Shown: positions 6,749 through 15,267 of the stretch, piece after piece
Numbering within the stretch: the stretch's first letter is position 1
How the letters are laid out: each line of letters begins with the position of its first letter
Origin: Ottowia flava
GTDB lineage: Bacteria; Pseudomonadota; Gammaproteobacteria; Burkholderiales; Burkholderiaceae_C
Direction of reading: 5' to 3'
DNA: 64,000 nucleotides
Assembly: GCF_008017535.1 (NCBI RefSeq)
Contig: NZ_VRUA01000002.1
Span: forward strand, 364,035 to 428,034
Notes under the pieces: generated by a model
The model's input: the letters and a program-made list of their open reading frames with translations, nothing else
Database searches by the model: none
What the model was told of the DNA's origin: nothing
Translations under genes and position numbers: made by a program

Positions 6749-8098
6749 ATGCGACTCCCCACCCTTCAATCGCTCAGCGCGGATCTGTCCGCCGGCCGCA
6801 CCACCGCCCAGCAGTTGACCGCCGCCGCCCTCGCGCGCGCGCAAGACCCTGCCGGCGAAGGCGCCCGCGTGTTCACGCGGCTGGACGCGGAGCGCGCCCG
6901 TGCGGCCGCGCAGGCGTCCGACACGCTGCGCGCGGCAGGCATCGTGCGTTCGCCGCTGGAAGGCGTTCCGGTGTCCATCAAGGATCTGTTCGACGTAACG
7001 GGTCAAGTCACGACCGCGGGCTCCGTCGTGCTGAAAGGCGCGGCGCCCGCCACGCGCAACGCACCGGTCATCGACCGCCTGATCGCCGCCGGCGCCGTCA
7101 TCGTCGGCCGCACCAACATGACCGAGTTCGCGTTCTCCGGCCTCGGCCTCAACCCGCACTACGGCACGCCCAAGAACCCCTGGGACCGCGCCACCGGGCG
7201 CATCCCGGGCGGCTCGTCGTCCGGCGCGGCGGTGTCGGTGACCGACGGCATGGCCGCGGTCGGCATTGGCAGCGACACCGGCGGCTCGGTGCGCATTCCG
7301 TCGGCGCTGTGCGGGCTGACCGGCTTCAAGCCGACGCAGCGCCGCGTACCCATCGCAGGCACCGTGCCGCTGTCGACATCGCTCGATTCGATCGGTCCGC
7401 TGGCCGCCAGCGTGCGCGACTGCGCCATCGTCGACGCGATTCTGGCGGGCGAACCGGTGCCGTCTGAGGCCGCACTGCCGCTGCGCGGCGCTCGCCTGGC
7501 CATACCGCAAACGCTGGCGCTGGACGGCATGGACGCGCAGGTCGCCACGGCCTTTAAGCGCGCCTGTGCCCGCCTGGCTGAAGCCGGTGCGCTGCTGGCG
7601 CCGCTGGCCATCCCCGAGTTCGCCGAGCTGGGCGCCCTGCACGCGCGCGGCACCCTGGCCGCCGCTGAAGCCTGGGCTTGGCACCGAGGCCTGCTGGCTA
7701 AGCACGAAACCGACTACGACCGGCGCGTGGCCAGCCGCATCCGCGGCGCGCAGGCCATGGGCGCGGCCGACTACATCGACCTGCAGCAGGCGCGCCGCCG
7801 CTGGATCGCCCAGGTCGAAGCGCGCATCGCGTCGTACGACGCCTTGCTCATGCCCACGGTGCCGGTGGTCGCGCCAGCGATTGCCGACCTGCAAGCCAGC
7901 GACGACGCCTACACCGCCGCCAACGGCCTGATCCTGCGCAACAGCACCTTCATCAACTTCCTGGACGGCTGCGCGCTGTCGTTGCCCTGCCATCGCGCGG
8001 GCGAAGCGCCGGTCGGCCTCACGCTGGCCGGTCCGGCCATGGCCGACGCGCGCATCCTGGCGCTGGGCGCCGCCGTGGAGGCGCTGCTGGCCGCCTAA
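6749..8098 (+). CDS. Amidase, amidase-signature (AS) family
   Basis: A 449-residue amidase-signature hydrolase. The Ser-cisSer-Lys triad is visible: Lys in VSIKDLF (about residue 76), the cis-Ser in the GGSSSGAAVSVTDG loop and the nucleophile Ser in GSDTGGSVRIPS. It resembles GatA, but no gatB or gatC is adjacent and the length is shorter than most GatA proteins, so a stand-alone amidase acting on small amides is more likely. Start at ATG 6749 (MRLPTLQSLSADL); an in-frame upstream extension runs through metW and is rejected. Its 3' end overlaps the convergent thioesterase gene by four bases. Confidence 0.88.
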   Translation: MRLPTLQSLSADLSAGRTTAQQLTAAALARAQDPAGEGARVFTRLDAERARAAAQASDTLRAAGIVRSPLEGVPVSIKDLFDVTGQVTTAGSVVLKGAAPATRNAPVIDRLIAAGAVIVGRTNMTEFAFSGLGLNPHYGTPKNPWDRATGRIPGGSSSGAAVSVTDGMAAVGIGSDTGGSVRIPSALCGLTGFKPTQRRVPIAGTVPLSTSLDSIGPLAASVRDCAIVDAILAGEPVPSEAALPLRGARLAIPQTLALDGMDAQVATAFKRACARLAEAGALLAPLAIPEFAELGALHARGTLAAAEAWAWHRGLLAKHETDYDRRVASRIRGAQAMGAADYIDLQQARRRWIAQVEARIASYDALLMPTVPVVAPAIADLQASDDAYTAANGLILRNSTFINFLDGCALSLPCHRAGEAPVGLTLAGPAMADARILALGAAVEALLAA

Positions 8099-8505
8099 AG
8101 CAGCGCGTAGGTGGTGCTAGCGCGGCAAACGCTCTTGCCGTCGTCCGCGCCGCGCAAGTCGATCTCACCGAACGCCATGGTCTTGCCAGCGCGCAGCACG
8201 CGCGCTTCAATCAGCGCGTCCTGGTTCGACAGCGGCTTCAGGAAGCTGGTGCTGAGCTGTACCGTGGTGCATGGCCGAAATTCGCCAAAGTGCCGGATCA
8301 GCGCCAGCACCATCGCGGTGTCGGCCGCCGCCATCATGGCCTGCCCGCACAGCATGCCGCCGCTGCGCGCCAATTGCTCGCTGTGCGGCAAGCGCAGCAA
8401 CACGGCGCCTTCAGGCTGCGTCGGCTCCACACGCAGGCCCAGCGCTTGAACCCAGGGCGCGAAGTAATCGGTCAGGGCGGCTTGAAGGGTGGTGATGTCG
8501 GTCAT
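8095..8505 (-). CDS. PaaI-type hotdog thioesterase
   Basis: A 136-residue single-domain hotdog-fold protein. The central helix carries GGMLCGQAMMAAADTAM, matching the HGG(A/x)-x-x-x-x-A-D-T-A layout of PaaI thioesterases, but with SGGMLCG in place of the usual N-x-x-x-HGG, so the His is absent. VQLSTSFLKPL is the following strand pair. Likely hydrolyses an acyl-CoA, but the substrate is unknown. Start 8505 (MTDITTLQAAL) is preferred over the 25-codon upstream extension, which is Arg-rich and unlike the family. Convergent with the amidase gene. Confidence 0.8.
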   Translation of the reverse strand: MTDITTLQAALTDYFAPWVQALGLRVEPTQPEGAVLLRLPHSEQLARSGGMLCGQAMMAAADTAMVLALIRHFGEFRPCTTVQLSTSFLKPLSNQDALIEARVLRAGKTMAFGEIDLRGADDGKSVCRASTTYALL

Positions 8506-8596
8506 GCGGCGATCGTAGCGGCCAGCGCGTTGGGGGCGAGGTGAACACGGGTGGCTCATCCGCCTCGGTGTTGTGCGCATATTTCACACAGTCGTA

Positions 8597-8650
8597 TCAA
8601 AAAATGTAGCTGCCTGCGCTTGCTCCACGCCTGCCAAAGCCTTTTTTGTC
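8597..8650 (+). repeat. Dispersed intergenic repeat copy
   Basis: ATCAAAAAATG followed by TAGCTGCCTGCGCTTGC and a trailing GCCAAAGCCTTTTTTG. Lies upstream of the first sorting-signal gene. Confidence 0.75.
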
Positions 8651-8695
8651 GAGATATTGAGTCCACCGCAGCTCTTGCTCGGGCGACCGCCACAC

Positions 8696-8713
8696 TCCTT
8701 CAGATGACGGATG
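8696..8713. promoter_or_regulatory. Operator-like inverted repeat upstream of the delta-60 repeat protein
   Basis: TCCTTCAGATGACGGATG matches 16 of 18 bases of the near-perfect inverted repeat at 11285-11302 ahead of the tandem LuxR genes. It lies 60 bases before the likely GTG start of the secreted protein. Candidate binding site of a dimeric regulator. Confidence 0.5.
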
Positions 8714-8773
8714 TTTTTAGCGCGGCCGATTTCCACAATCGCCGGCATCGCATCGCCCGCCAAGGAAATCGCC

Positions 8774-10345
8774 GTGTCCGCTCAACTTCCTCAACGTCTC
8801 CTGCGCCGCTGGCGCGCCCTCTTCGCGCTGGTTGCCCTGGCGCTCGGTGCCGTCGCCCCCGTTTCCGCCGCCTGGGTCACCACGCCGTGGGCGCCCGAGG
8901 CGGGTGAGGTGTTCGATATCGTGCCGCACGCTAACGCCCCGACGCAGGGCATCTTGGTAGGCGGCGCCGAGTTTTTCGGCAGTGGCACCCTTGGCAAAGG
9001 CATCGTGCGGCTGAACGCGGCTACCTTGGCGCAGGACACCGGCTTCACGGCCAGCGTGACCCAGGGTGCCAACGCGGGCGAGGTGCACGCCATCGCCGTG
9101 CAGTCGGACGGAAAGATCGTCATCGGCGGACGGTTTGACGCAGTCAACGGCGTGGCGCGCAGCAACATCGCCCGCCTGAACGTCGACGGCACGCTGGATG
9201 CCACCTACACCGCCAGCGTCACTGCCGGGAGCGAAGGAATCCTGACCATGGTGATGCAGCCCGACAACAGCGTGCTCATCGGCGGCGGCTTCACGCAGGT
9301 CAACAGCACGGCACGCGACTACCTCGCCCGCCTGACCCCTGCGGGCGCGCTGGACGCAGGTTTCAGCAACCCCGCCCTGGACAACCAGGTGCGCACCCTG
9401 GCGCTGCAGCCCGACGGCGCCGTGCTGGCGGGCGGCTTCTTCAACGTGGCGCATGGGCAACCGCGTGACGCGCTGGTCCGGCTGACTGCCAACGGCTCGC
9501 TAGACACCACGTTCGCCAACCCCGCCATCACAGGTTGGGTGAACGCGCTATACCTTCAGCCCAACGGGCAGTTGCTCGTGGGCGGTTCACTGGGCACGAT
9601 TGTCGGCGCGGCGCGCGAGGGGCTGGCTCGGCTGAACGCCAATGGCACGCTGGACGCCGGCTTCACGGTCGACGCGGACGGATCGGTGCATGACATCGTC
9701 AGCGCCGACGCCAGCCGGGTCGTCATTGTCGGGGGCTTTGAAAACGTCGCGGGCACGCCGCTGCGGCGCGTGGCGCGCATCAACTACAGCACCGGCGCGC
9801 TCGACCCCACGCTGACCGACGTCGGCGTGCTGAACGCCGGCTTCATCACGTACACCGCCTTCTCGCGCAGCCCGACCGATGTGTTGATCGGCGGCTGGTT
9901 CGCCCTGGTGGACGGGCAGTCGCGCAGCAACCTCGCGCAGATCGTTGAGCAGGCCGGCGCGCCGCTGGCGCCCAGCATCACGCAGACGCAGGGCCTCAAC
10001 AGCGGGGCAATGGTCACCGTGGCAGCGCCCGCCGACACTGGCAGCGGCCCGGTGACCGGCTACAACGTGACCTGCACGCCGATGGGGCCTGGCGCACCGG
10101 TCACTGCCAGTGGCCTCAGCCCGGTGGCGCTGACCGGCATGGTCAACGGCACGCCGTACCAATGCGTGGCACGCGCGGTCAATGCCGCCGGTGCGGGTCC
10201 GGCCTCGGCGCCGGCAATGGTCACACCCACCGCCGATGGCGGCGTGGTGCCGGTGCCCACGCTGTCGATTGGCGCGCTGGTAGGGCTCGCGCTGGGCTGC
10301 GGTGCGCTTATGGGGTGGCGGCGGGGGCGCGCCATCCGCTCTTGA
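8774..10345 (+). CDS. Secreted delta-60 repeat protein with fibronectin III-like domain and C-terminal sorting signal
   Basis: A 523-residue exported protein. Start at GTG 8774 is chosen because AAGGA (8762-8766) is correctly spaced and gives a clean signal peptide (MSAQLPQRLLRRWRALFALV.., cleavage near PVSA-A); an ATG at 8711 would add 21 residues. Residues about 40-410 hold seven or so repeats with VQSDGKIVIGGRF, MQPDNSVLIGGGF, LQPDGAVLAGGFF, each followed by RLNADGTLD-like text, the delta-60 (beta-propeller-like) repeat. A fibronectin III-like domain follows (PLAPSITQTQG..). The end, VPVPTLSIGALVGLALGC.. then RRGRA, is a tripartite IPTL/PEP-CTERM-like sorting signal. Function unknown; probably surface-associated. 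Confidence 0.85.
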   Translation: MSAQLPQRLLRRWRALFALVALALGAVAPVSAAWVTTPWAPEAGEVFDIVPHANAPTQGILVGGAEFFGSGTLGKGIVRLNAATLAQDTGFTASVTQGANAGEVHAIAVQSDGKIVIGGRFDAVNGVARSNIARLNVDGTLDATYTASVTAGSEGILTMVMQPDNSVLIGGGFTQVNSTARDYLARLTPAGALDAGFSNPALDNQVRTLALQPDGAVLAGGFFNVAHGQPRDALVRLTANGSLDTTFANPAITGWVNALYLQPNGQLLVGGSLGTIVGAAREGLARLNANGTLDAGFTVDADGSVHDIVSADASRVVIVGGFENVAGTPLRRVARINYSTGALDPTLTDVGVLNAGFITYTAFSRSPTDVLIGGWFALVDGQSRSNLAQIVEQAGAPLAPSITQTQGLNSGAMVTVAAPADTGSGPVTGYNVTCTPMGPGAPVTASGLSPVALTGMVNGTPYQCVARAVNAAGAGPASAPAMVTPTADGGVVPVPTLSIGALVGLALGCGALMGWRRGRAIRS

Positions 10346-10346
10346 T

Positions 10347-10399
10347 TTGGTAGCTGCTTGCGCTTGCTCTGCCTAGGCTTTCGCCATTTTTTCTGACAA
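10347..10399 (+). repeat. Dispersed intergenic repeat copy
   Basis: TTTGGTAGCTGCTTGCGCTTGC, then GGCTTTCGCCATTTTTTC. It directly follows the stop of the delta-60 protein gene and precedes the next gene. Confidence 0.78.
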
Positions 10400-10427
10400 G
10401 ATTTTCCTGAACCCGAGGGGCACCACC

Positions 10428-11159
10428 ATGAAGCTGACCCGCTCCTTGTTCATTGCCACGACCGTGCTGGCCGCCAGTGGCGCGCTGCAGGCGCAGACCT
10501 TCGTCACCACCACGGCGCTACCAGCCGCCGTGCCCGATCCGGCCAACGGTTGTAACACCCCGGCCGACCCGCTGAACCTGACCATTCCGGTGAGCGGCAT
10601 CACCGGCCCGCTGAGCAGCCTGTCGGTGCAGATCGGGCTGTCGGTGGCCAGCGCCGGGGACGTGATCATCGACCTGGTTGCGCCCGGTGGCGCGCCCAGC
10701 CTGCCGCTGGTCGGCCGCATCGGCGCGAATGGTGCGCTCAGCCCGGGCGACTTCTCCGTTCTTTCCGGCACCTACCGCTTCGTCGATCCCAGTGCGCCCG
10801 GAGCGGCCAGCATCTGGGCCGCTGCTGCGGCGGCGGCCGACGACGCGGTGATTTCGCCGGGCACCTACTACACCTCCGAAGTCGGGGGCGCGGTCAGCTC
10901 CAGTGGGGTCGGCACGCCGCTGAACGCCACCTTCGCCGGCCTGACCCCGACGCAGATCAACGGCAACTGGACGCTGCGCATCGTCGACTATTGCCACCGC
11001 GACGCCACCGCCGTCCAGGGCCCCGTCGCGCTGACCTTGAACGCGGCAGCCCCCGTGGCGGTCTCCACGCTCCGCGAATGGAGCCTGGCGCTGCTGGCAC
11101 TCATCTGCGCGGCAGCTGCAACGCGCCGCTTCTCAACTGCGCGCCGGCCGATCCGCTGA
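10428..11159 (+). CDS. Secreted protein with P-domain-like fold and IPTL-like C-terminal sorting signal
   Basis: A 243-residue exported protein. GAGGGG at 10415-10420 supports the ATG at 10428, and residues 1-23 form a signal peptide (cut near LQA-Q). The body has SLSVQIGLSVASAGDVIIDLVAPGG and NGNWTLRIVDYCHRD, strands typical of proprotein-convertase P-like beta-sandwich domains. The end, VSTLREWSLALLALICAAAA followed by RR..RR, fits the IPTLxxWG-CTERM pattern in degenerate form (motif, helix, basic tail). It probably forms a unit with the preceding secreted protein. Function unknown. Confidence 0.8.
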   Translation: MKLTRSLFIATTVLAASGALQAQTFVTTTALPAAVPDPANGCNTPADPLNLTIPVSGITGPLSSLSVQIGLSVASAGDVIIDLVAPGGAPSLPLVGRIGANGALSPGDFSVLSGTYRFVDPSAPGAASIWAAAAAAADDAVISPGTYYTSEVGGAVSSSGVGTPLNATFAGLTPTQINGNWTLRIVDYCHRDATAVQGPVALTLNAAAPVAVSTLREWSLALLALICAAAATRRFSTARRPIR

Positions 11160-11403
11160 GGCCTGGGGGCGTGGCCGCCCGACGACATCTTCCGGGCTCG
11201 CTTCTTGCTCCTGTTTCAGGAGCTGTTTACGCCCGCTGTTACTGCATTTTCTGGGTCTTCAACCCAATCTCCAGGGAGTACACATCCTTCACATGAAGGA
11301 TGCCCGGCGTTGACCCTGCCTCAACAATTCTCTTGCGGACTGCGCCCGGGTGTGCCAAAACATCACTCCCCAAGCGCAGTGCCGAGGAAGGGAAACCCAC
11401 ACC
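11160..11403. other. Leader region of the tandem LuxR genes
   Basis: No gene is visible. It contains a degenerate GGAGCTGTTTACGCCCGC block (11219-11236) that may be a distant relative of the dispersed repeat, the 20-bp inverted repeat at 11283-11302, and GAGGAAGGG (11384-11392) ahead of the first LuxR gene. Confidence 0.45.
11283..11302. promoter_or_regulatory. 20-bp near-perfect inverted repeat, candidate operator
   Basis: CATCCTTCA-CA-TGAAGGATG: two 9-bp arms around a 2-bp centre, 101 bases before the first LuxR start. An 18-base near-copy occurs at 8696-8713 ahead of the delta-60 protein gene. The dyad is the size expected for a LuxR-type or other HTH dimer. Inference only. Confidence 0.55.
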
Positions 11404-12606
11404 ATGCCGACCGGCGCCCCCGAACCCGAGGTGCTGAGCACCGCTGCGGGCGCTGAGCCTGTGCCCGCAACCGCAGCCGAAGACGAGGTCTCACTGGCCG
11501 CCTTCGATCGCGTTCAGACGGCCCTGTACCGCGCCGTGGGCGCGGACGCGGCCTGGTCCGATGCTCTGCAGGTGATCGCACAGGAATTCGACGCCAGCTT
11601 CTCGATGCTCGTGGCCGCCGGCCAGGGCCAGCGCGACCAGAGCTTTTACGCCGCCTGGAACCACCCCGAAGCCGCGGCGCGCGCCTATTCGGACCACTGG
11701 TGGCAGCACGACCTGTGGCTGCAGCAGGGCGTGGCGCGCGGCCTGATGCGGCAGGGCAACATCATGCGCGGCAGCGACCTGGTGCCCCCTGCCGTACTGC
11801 GCGCCAGTCCGTTCTACCGCGACTACCTTGCCACGCTGCCGGCCGAACATCTGCTGGTGTGCCTGGTCTCCGACGGGCGCACGCCCGGCATGGCGCCGCC
11901 GTCCCACCTGAGCTTCTTTCGGCGGCCGACGCAGCCCGATTTCAGCACCGGCGATGTCGCCCGGCTGCGGCGCCTGTACCCGCACGTGCTGCGCGCGTTC
12001 GATCTGCACTGGAGCACGCGGCGGCTGGAAGACCAGGTCACGCTGCTGCACCGCTTTCTCGACGCGTTCGATTTCGGCCTGCTGATGCTGGACCCAGCCG
12101 CTGCCGTCACTTACGCCAACCAGACCGCACGCGAGCTCAGCACCCAGCCCACCCTGGCACGCTGGCTGGGCAGCCTGCCGCAGCGCGTGCAGACGCACGA
12201 GCCGCTGGGCAAGCTGGTACGAAGCTGCGCGCGCGGCCAGGGTGGCGGGCGCGTGCTGGGCGAGCGCACGCCCGAGCTGATCGCGCTGGCGCTGCCCGTG
12301 GGCGGGCCGACCGATCAACCCGGTGCGTGCATGCTGCTGCTGACCACCTACGCCCAGATGCCTTCGTCGGCACTGGACTTCGTGATACGCACCTTCGGCC
12401 TGAGCCAGGCCGAGGCGCGCCTGCTGCCGCTGCTGTTGCACGGTCACTCGCCCGCGGACATCGCTGCCGATCTGGGCGTCAAGCTGAGCACCGTGCGCAC
12501 CCAACTGTCGGCCATCTTCGCCAAGACCGGTGCGATGCGCCAGCAGGACCTGATCCGCCTGCTGGGCAGCGTGCCCCCGGTGCGCCTGCTGGAGAAAAGC
12601 GTATGA
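11404..12606 (+). CDS. LuxR-type HTH transcriptional regulator (first of tandem pair)
   Basis: A 400-residue regulator. The C-terminus (FGLSQAEARLLPLLLHGHSP.. to ..LSTVRTQLSAIFAKTGAMRQ) is a GerE/LuxR DNA-binding helix-turn-helix. The N-terminal 300 residues have no receiver domain and no obvious autoinducer-domain signature; a PAS-like stretch (FLDAFDFGLLMLDPAAAVTYANQ) is near the middle. GAGGAAGGG precedes the ATG at 11404. The stop overlaps the start of the next gene (ATGA). The second gene is a full-length paralogue. Target genes may include the adjacent secreted proteins, since both upstream regions share an inverted repeat. Confidence 0.88.
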   Translation: MPTGAPEPEVLSTAAGAEPVPATAAEDEVSLAAFDRVQTALYRAVGADAAWSDALQVIAQEFDASFSMLVAAGQGQRDQSFYAAWNHPEAAARAYSDHWWQHDLWLQQGVARGLMRQGNIMRGSDLVPPAVLRASPFYRDYLATLPAEHLLVCLVSDGRTPGMAPPSHLSFFRRPTQPDFSTGDVARLRRLYPHVLRAFDLHWSTRRLEDQVTLLHRFLDAFDFGLLMLDPAAAVTYANQTARELSTQPTLARWLGSLPQRVQTHEPLGKLVRSCARGQGGGRVLGERTPELIALALPVGGPTDQPGACMLLLTTYAQMPSSALDFVIRTFGLSQAEARLLPLLLHGHSPADIAADLGVKLSTVRTQLSAIFAKTGAMRQQDLIRLLGSVPPVRLLEKSV

Positions 12607-13772
12607 GCGTGCCAGCCGGTGGCACTGCGCCGCTTTCCCTCACCGAGTTCGATCAATTCCTGCACACCTTGTACGGGGCCGTGGGCCACGACGAAGCGTG
12701 GACGGAAGTGGTGCGCGCGCTGGCCGCGGCCCTGCGGGCCGACGTGGCCTGCTGGTGCACGACCGACGGCGAAGGGCCGCAAGCGCCGAGCTTCTACGCC
12801 GCCTGGAACCTGCCAGAGGAGCTCAACCGTGCCTACGCGGAACGCTGGCTGCCCGACAACCCCTGGCTGCAGGCCGGCCTGGTGCGCAATGCGTTCATGC
12901 AGGGCAGCATCCTGCGCGGCACGGATCTGGTGCCTGCGCCGGTGCTGCGCCAGACCCGCTTTTACCGCGAGTACATGCTGCGCTACCCGGTCGAGCACAT
13001 GCTGACGGCGGTGATGTCCGACGGCAGCGTGCCAGGCCTGGCGCCACCGATGCTGCTGAACCTGTTCCGCCACCCGCAGCAGCCCGATTTCGACGCCGCC
13101 GACGTCGCACGGCTTCACCTGCTCTACCCGCACCTGCTGCGCGCGTTCGACCTTCACTGGCTGCAGCGCCGGCGACAGGAGCAGGTCGGCCTGCTGCACC
13201 AGTTCCTCGACGCACTGGACTTCGGCATGGTGATGCTCGACCCCGCGGCGCAGGCGCTCTACGCCAACTACGCCGCGCGCGCCCTCGCCGCCACGCCATC
13301 GCTGGCGCCTTGGCTGGGTCAGTTGCCAGTGCGGGTAACGGCGCACGATGCCCTCGCCCGGCTGGTGCACGCGGCGGCGCGAGGGCGCGGCGGCGGACTG
13401 GTGCTGGGGGACGAGCAGCGCCGCCTGATGGCGCTGGCGCTGCCGATCGACGAGCATCGTCGTCTTACCGCTGACGGTGCCCCGAATCCGGCGCCACCGC
13501 CTGGCGCCTGCATGCTGCTGCTGGCCCAGCAAGGGCATGCGCCGACGGGCGTGCCCGATTTCGTCACCCGGCTCTTCGGCCTGTCGGCGGCCGAGGCGCG
13601 CGTGCTGCCGCTGCTGCTGCGCGGTCAACCCCCGGCCGACATCGCCACCGAATTGGGCGTCAAGCTGAGCACCGTGCGCACGCAACTGTCGGCCATCTTC
13701 GCCAAGACCGGCGCAATGCGCCAGCAGGATTTGATCCGCCTGCTGGGCAGCGTGCCACCGGTGCGGCTGTGA
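12603..13772 (+). CDS. LuxR-type HTH transcriptional regulator (second of tandem pair)
   Basis: A 389-residue paralogue of the preceding gene, matching it along its whole length: SFYAAWN.PE, NPWLQ/DLWLQ, GS.LRGTDLVPAPVLR, QPDF..(A/G)DVARL..LYPH(L/V)LRAFDLHW, FLDA.DFG..MLDPAA. The last 60 residues are nearly identical, and the DNA there differs only at a handful of third positions, while the middle differs much more. This points to tandem duplication with later gene conversion of the HTH-encoding end. Start 12603 overlaps the previous stop, so the two proteins are probably made together and might form heterodimers. Confidence 0.88.
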   Translation: MSVPAGGTAPLSLTEFDQFLHTLYGAVGHDEAWTEVVRALAAALRADVACWCTTDGEGPQAPSFYAAWNLPEELNRAYAERWLPDNPWLQAGLVRNAFMQGSILRGTDLVPAPVLRQTRFYREYMLRYPVEHMLTAVMSDGSVPGLAPPMLLNLFRHPQQPDFDAADVARLHLLYPHLLRAFDLHWLQRRRQEQVGLLHQFLDALDFGMVMLDPAAQALYANYAARALAATPSLAPWLGQLPVRVTAHDALARLVHAAARGRGGGLVLGDEQRRLMALALPIDEHRRLTADGAPNPAPPPGACMLLLAQQGHAPTGVPDFVTRLFGLSAAEARVLPLLLRGQPPADIATELGVKLSTVRTQLSAIFAKTGAMRQQDLIRLLGSVPPVRL

Positions 13773-13787
13773 TCCGAGATGTATGCA

Positions 13788-13835
13788 GAATAGGCTTTTC
13801 CGCCTACAACCACCTGCGCGAGCAGCTATTACTTT
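13788..13835 (-). repeat. Dispersed intergenic repeat copy
   Basis: Minus-strand reading: AATAGCTGCTCGCGCAGGTGG, then TTGTAGGCGGAAAAGCCTATT. Lies between the convergent LuxR and transglutaminase genes. Confidence 0.8.
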
Positions 13836-13851
13836 GGCAGCATTTTGAAAG

Positions 13852-14550
13852 TCATGAGCGATGGGCACCCACTTCGCGCGCCACGTCGGCCTCGAAGTTG
13901 TCGGCCAGCAGCGCGCTCTGCACGTCCGAGCCTGCCAGCCAGCCCGGGTACTCGCGGCGAAAGTCGCTGACGATCTGGTCCAGCGGCAAATCGTCGAAGC
14001 TGCCGCGCTCGTTCACATACTCCATGTGCCGGTTGCCGGCCTTGTCGAACGCGTGGTAGATCGAGTCGTGTTCGCCATCGAAGTCCAGCGGGTGCAGCCC
14101 GAACTTCTCGCACAGGCTCAGGTTGAACGCGGGCGTCGCCTTGCGCCAGGCGCCGTTGAGCCAGATCTCGGTGTAGCCGTGCCAGATGAACATGTCGGTC
14201 TTCATGGTCTCGCGCATGCGCTCGGTCGACAGGTGGTTGCGAACGTCGGCAAAGCCCAGGCGCGCCGGCAGGCCGGCGGCACGGCATACGGCCGCCAGCA
14301 GCGTGGCCTTGGGCACGCACCAGCCGTAGCCTTGTGCCAGCACGGTGCTGGCGCGCATGCCGTCGGGCGACAGGTCGATGCGGTAGGGGTCGTAGCGGAA
14401 GGCGTCGCGCACGGCATGCACCAGCGCCACGGCGCGTTGGCGCTCATCGGCGCCGCGGTCGTGTTCACGCACGAAGGCCAGCACAGCCGGATGGGTGCTG
14501 TCGATCGCTTCGGTGGGCGCCAGATGCGCCGGGGTGGGTTGAGGGCTCAT
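13852..14550 (-). CDS. Transglutaminase-like (cysteine protease-type) protein
   Basis: A 232-residue protein of the transglutaminase-like superfamily. The triad is visible as Cys in GYGWCVPKATLLAAVCRAAG, His in MFIWHGYTEIWLNG and Asp replaced or supplied in WRKATPAFN, a variant of the usual D(P)T. In bacteria such proteins act as peptidases or amide hydrolases; the natural substrate here is unknown. No signal peptide, so probably cytoplasmic. Start 14550 (MSPQPTPAHLAPTEAID) is the first ATG of the frame. Downstream of, but separated by about 60 bases from, the HAD-trk cluster on the same strand. Confidence 0.8.
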   Translation of the reverse strand: MSPQPTPAHLAPTEAIDSTHPAVLAFVREHDRGADERQRAVALVHAVRDAFRYDPYRIDLSPDGMRASTVLAQGYGWCVPKATLLAAVCRAAGLPARLGFADVRNHLSTERMRETMKTDMFIWHGYTEIWLNGAWRKATPAFNLSLCEKFGLHPLDFDGEHDSIYHAFDKAGNRHMEYVNERGSFDDLPLDQIVSDFRREYPGWLAGSDVQSALLADNFEADVAREVGAHRS

Positions 14551-14610
14551 GGCCCAACGGTAGCAAAAAACGAGGCGCCGGGCTTTGATCGGAACGAAGG
14601 AGTCCGCCGC

Positions 14611-15267
14611 TCAGGCGCGCAGCAGGCTCGCCAAGTCGTCCATCCGCGCGAACAGCTTCCGCGCGCCGGCCGCTCGCAGCGTCTCGGCCGGGCCGCCCGG
14701 CGGACAGTAGCCCCACACCGTGGCGCCTGCGGCCACGCCGGCCTGCACGCCGGTGGGCGTGTCCTCCACCACCAGGCAGCGCGCAGGAGCTGCGGCCAGG
14801 TGCGCGGCGGCGGCCAGATAAACGTCGGGCGCGGGCTTGGTGCGCGGCATGTCATGCCCGCTGAACACCGCGCCGCCGAACCAGGGCGTCAGGCCGACCT
14901 GCGCCAGTTGCATCTCCACCTTGAAGCGGTCGGCGCCCGAGGCACAGGCGATGCGCCCACCGGTGGCCGCGTGCGCAGCTTCCACGGCGGCATGGGCGCC
15001 CGGGATGGCCTGCAGGCTGACCGTGAGGGCGGCGTTGCGCTCGGCATAGAAGCGCGCCATCCAGGCGTCGGTCAGCGGCTTGCCGGTGCGCGCCTCGATC
15101 AGCGCGGTCTTGCTGCGCACCGTGACGCCGACAAACTCGGCCATGCACGCGGCCAGGGGCATGTCCCAACCGGCCTCGGCCAGCAGGTCGCGCAGCACGG
15201 CCATGGTGATCGGCTCGCTGTCGACCAGCACGCCATCGCAGTCGAAAAGCACGGCTTCAAACGGCAT
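14611..15267 (-). CDS. HAD-superfamily phosphatase (beta-phosphoglucomutase/phosphoglycolate phosphatase-like)
   Basis: A 218-residue HAD hydrolase with a helical C1 cap. Motif I is LFDCDGVLVDSEP (nucleophile D9, D11), motif II is ACASGADR, Lys of motif III is in MPRTKPAPDVY and the acidic motif IV is VVEDTPTGVQAG. This is the GPH/PGM-like subgroup (compare YieH/YcjU). Substrate not predictable. Its start overlaps the trkH stop by one base (TGATG), so it is probably co-transcribed with trkA-trkH. A much longer in-frame extension through trkH is spurious. Confidence 0.88.
   Translation of the reverse strand: MPFEAVLFDCDGVLVDSEPITMAVLRDLLAEAGWDMPLAACMAEFVGVTVRSKTALIEARTGKPLTDAWMARFYAERNAALTVSLQAIPGAHAAVEAAHAATGGRIACASGADRFKVEMQLAQVGLTPWFGGAVFSGHDMPRTKPAPDVYLAAAAHLAAAPARCLVVEDTPTGVQAGVAAGATVWGYCPPGGPAETLRAAGARKLFARMDDLASLLRA

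Noticed and set aside
6749..8098. Amidase gene as gatA of a tRNA amidotransferase
   Set aside because: No gatB or gatC is adjacent and the length and ending differ from typical GatA, so only the general amidase call is kept.
11700..12602. Upstream extension of the second LuxR frame
   Set aside because: It overlaps the first LuxR gene in another frame, is Ala/Arg-rich, and the second gene has a good coupled start at 12603.
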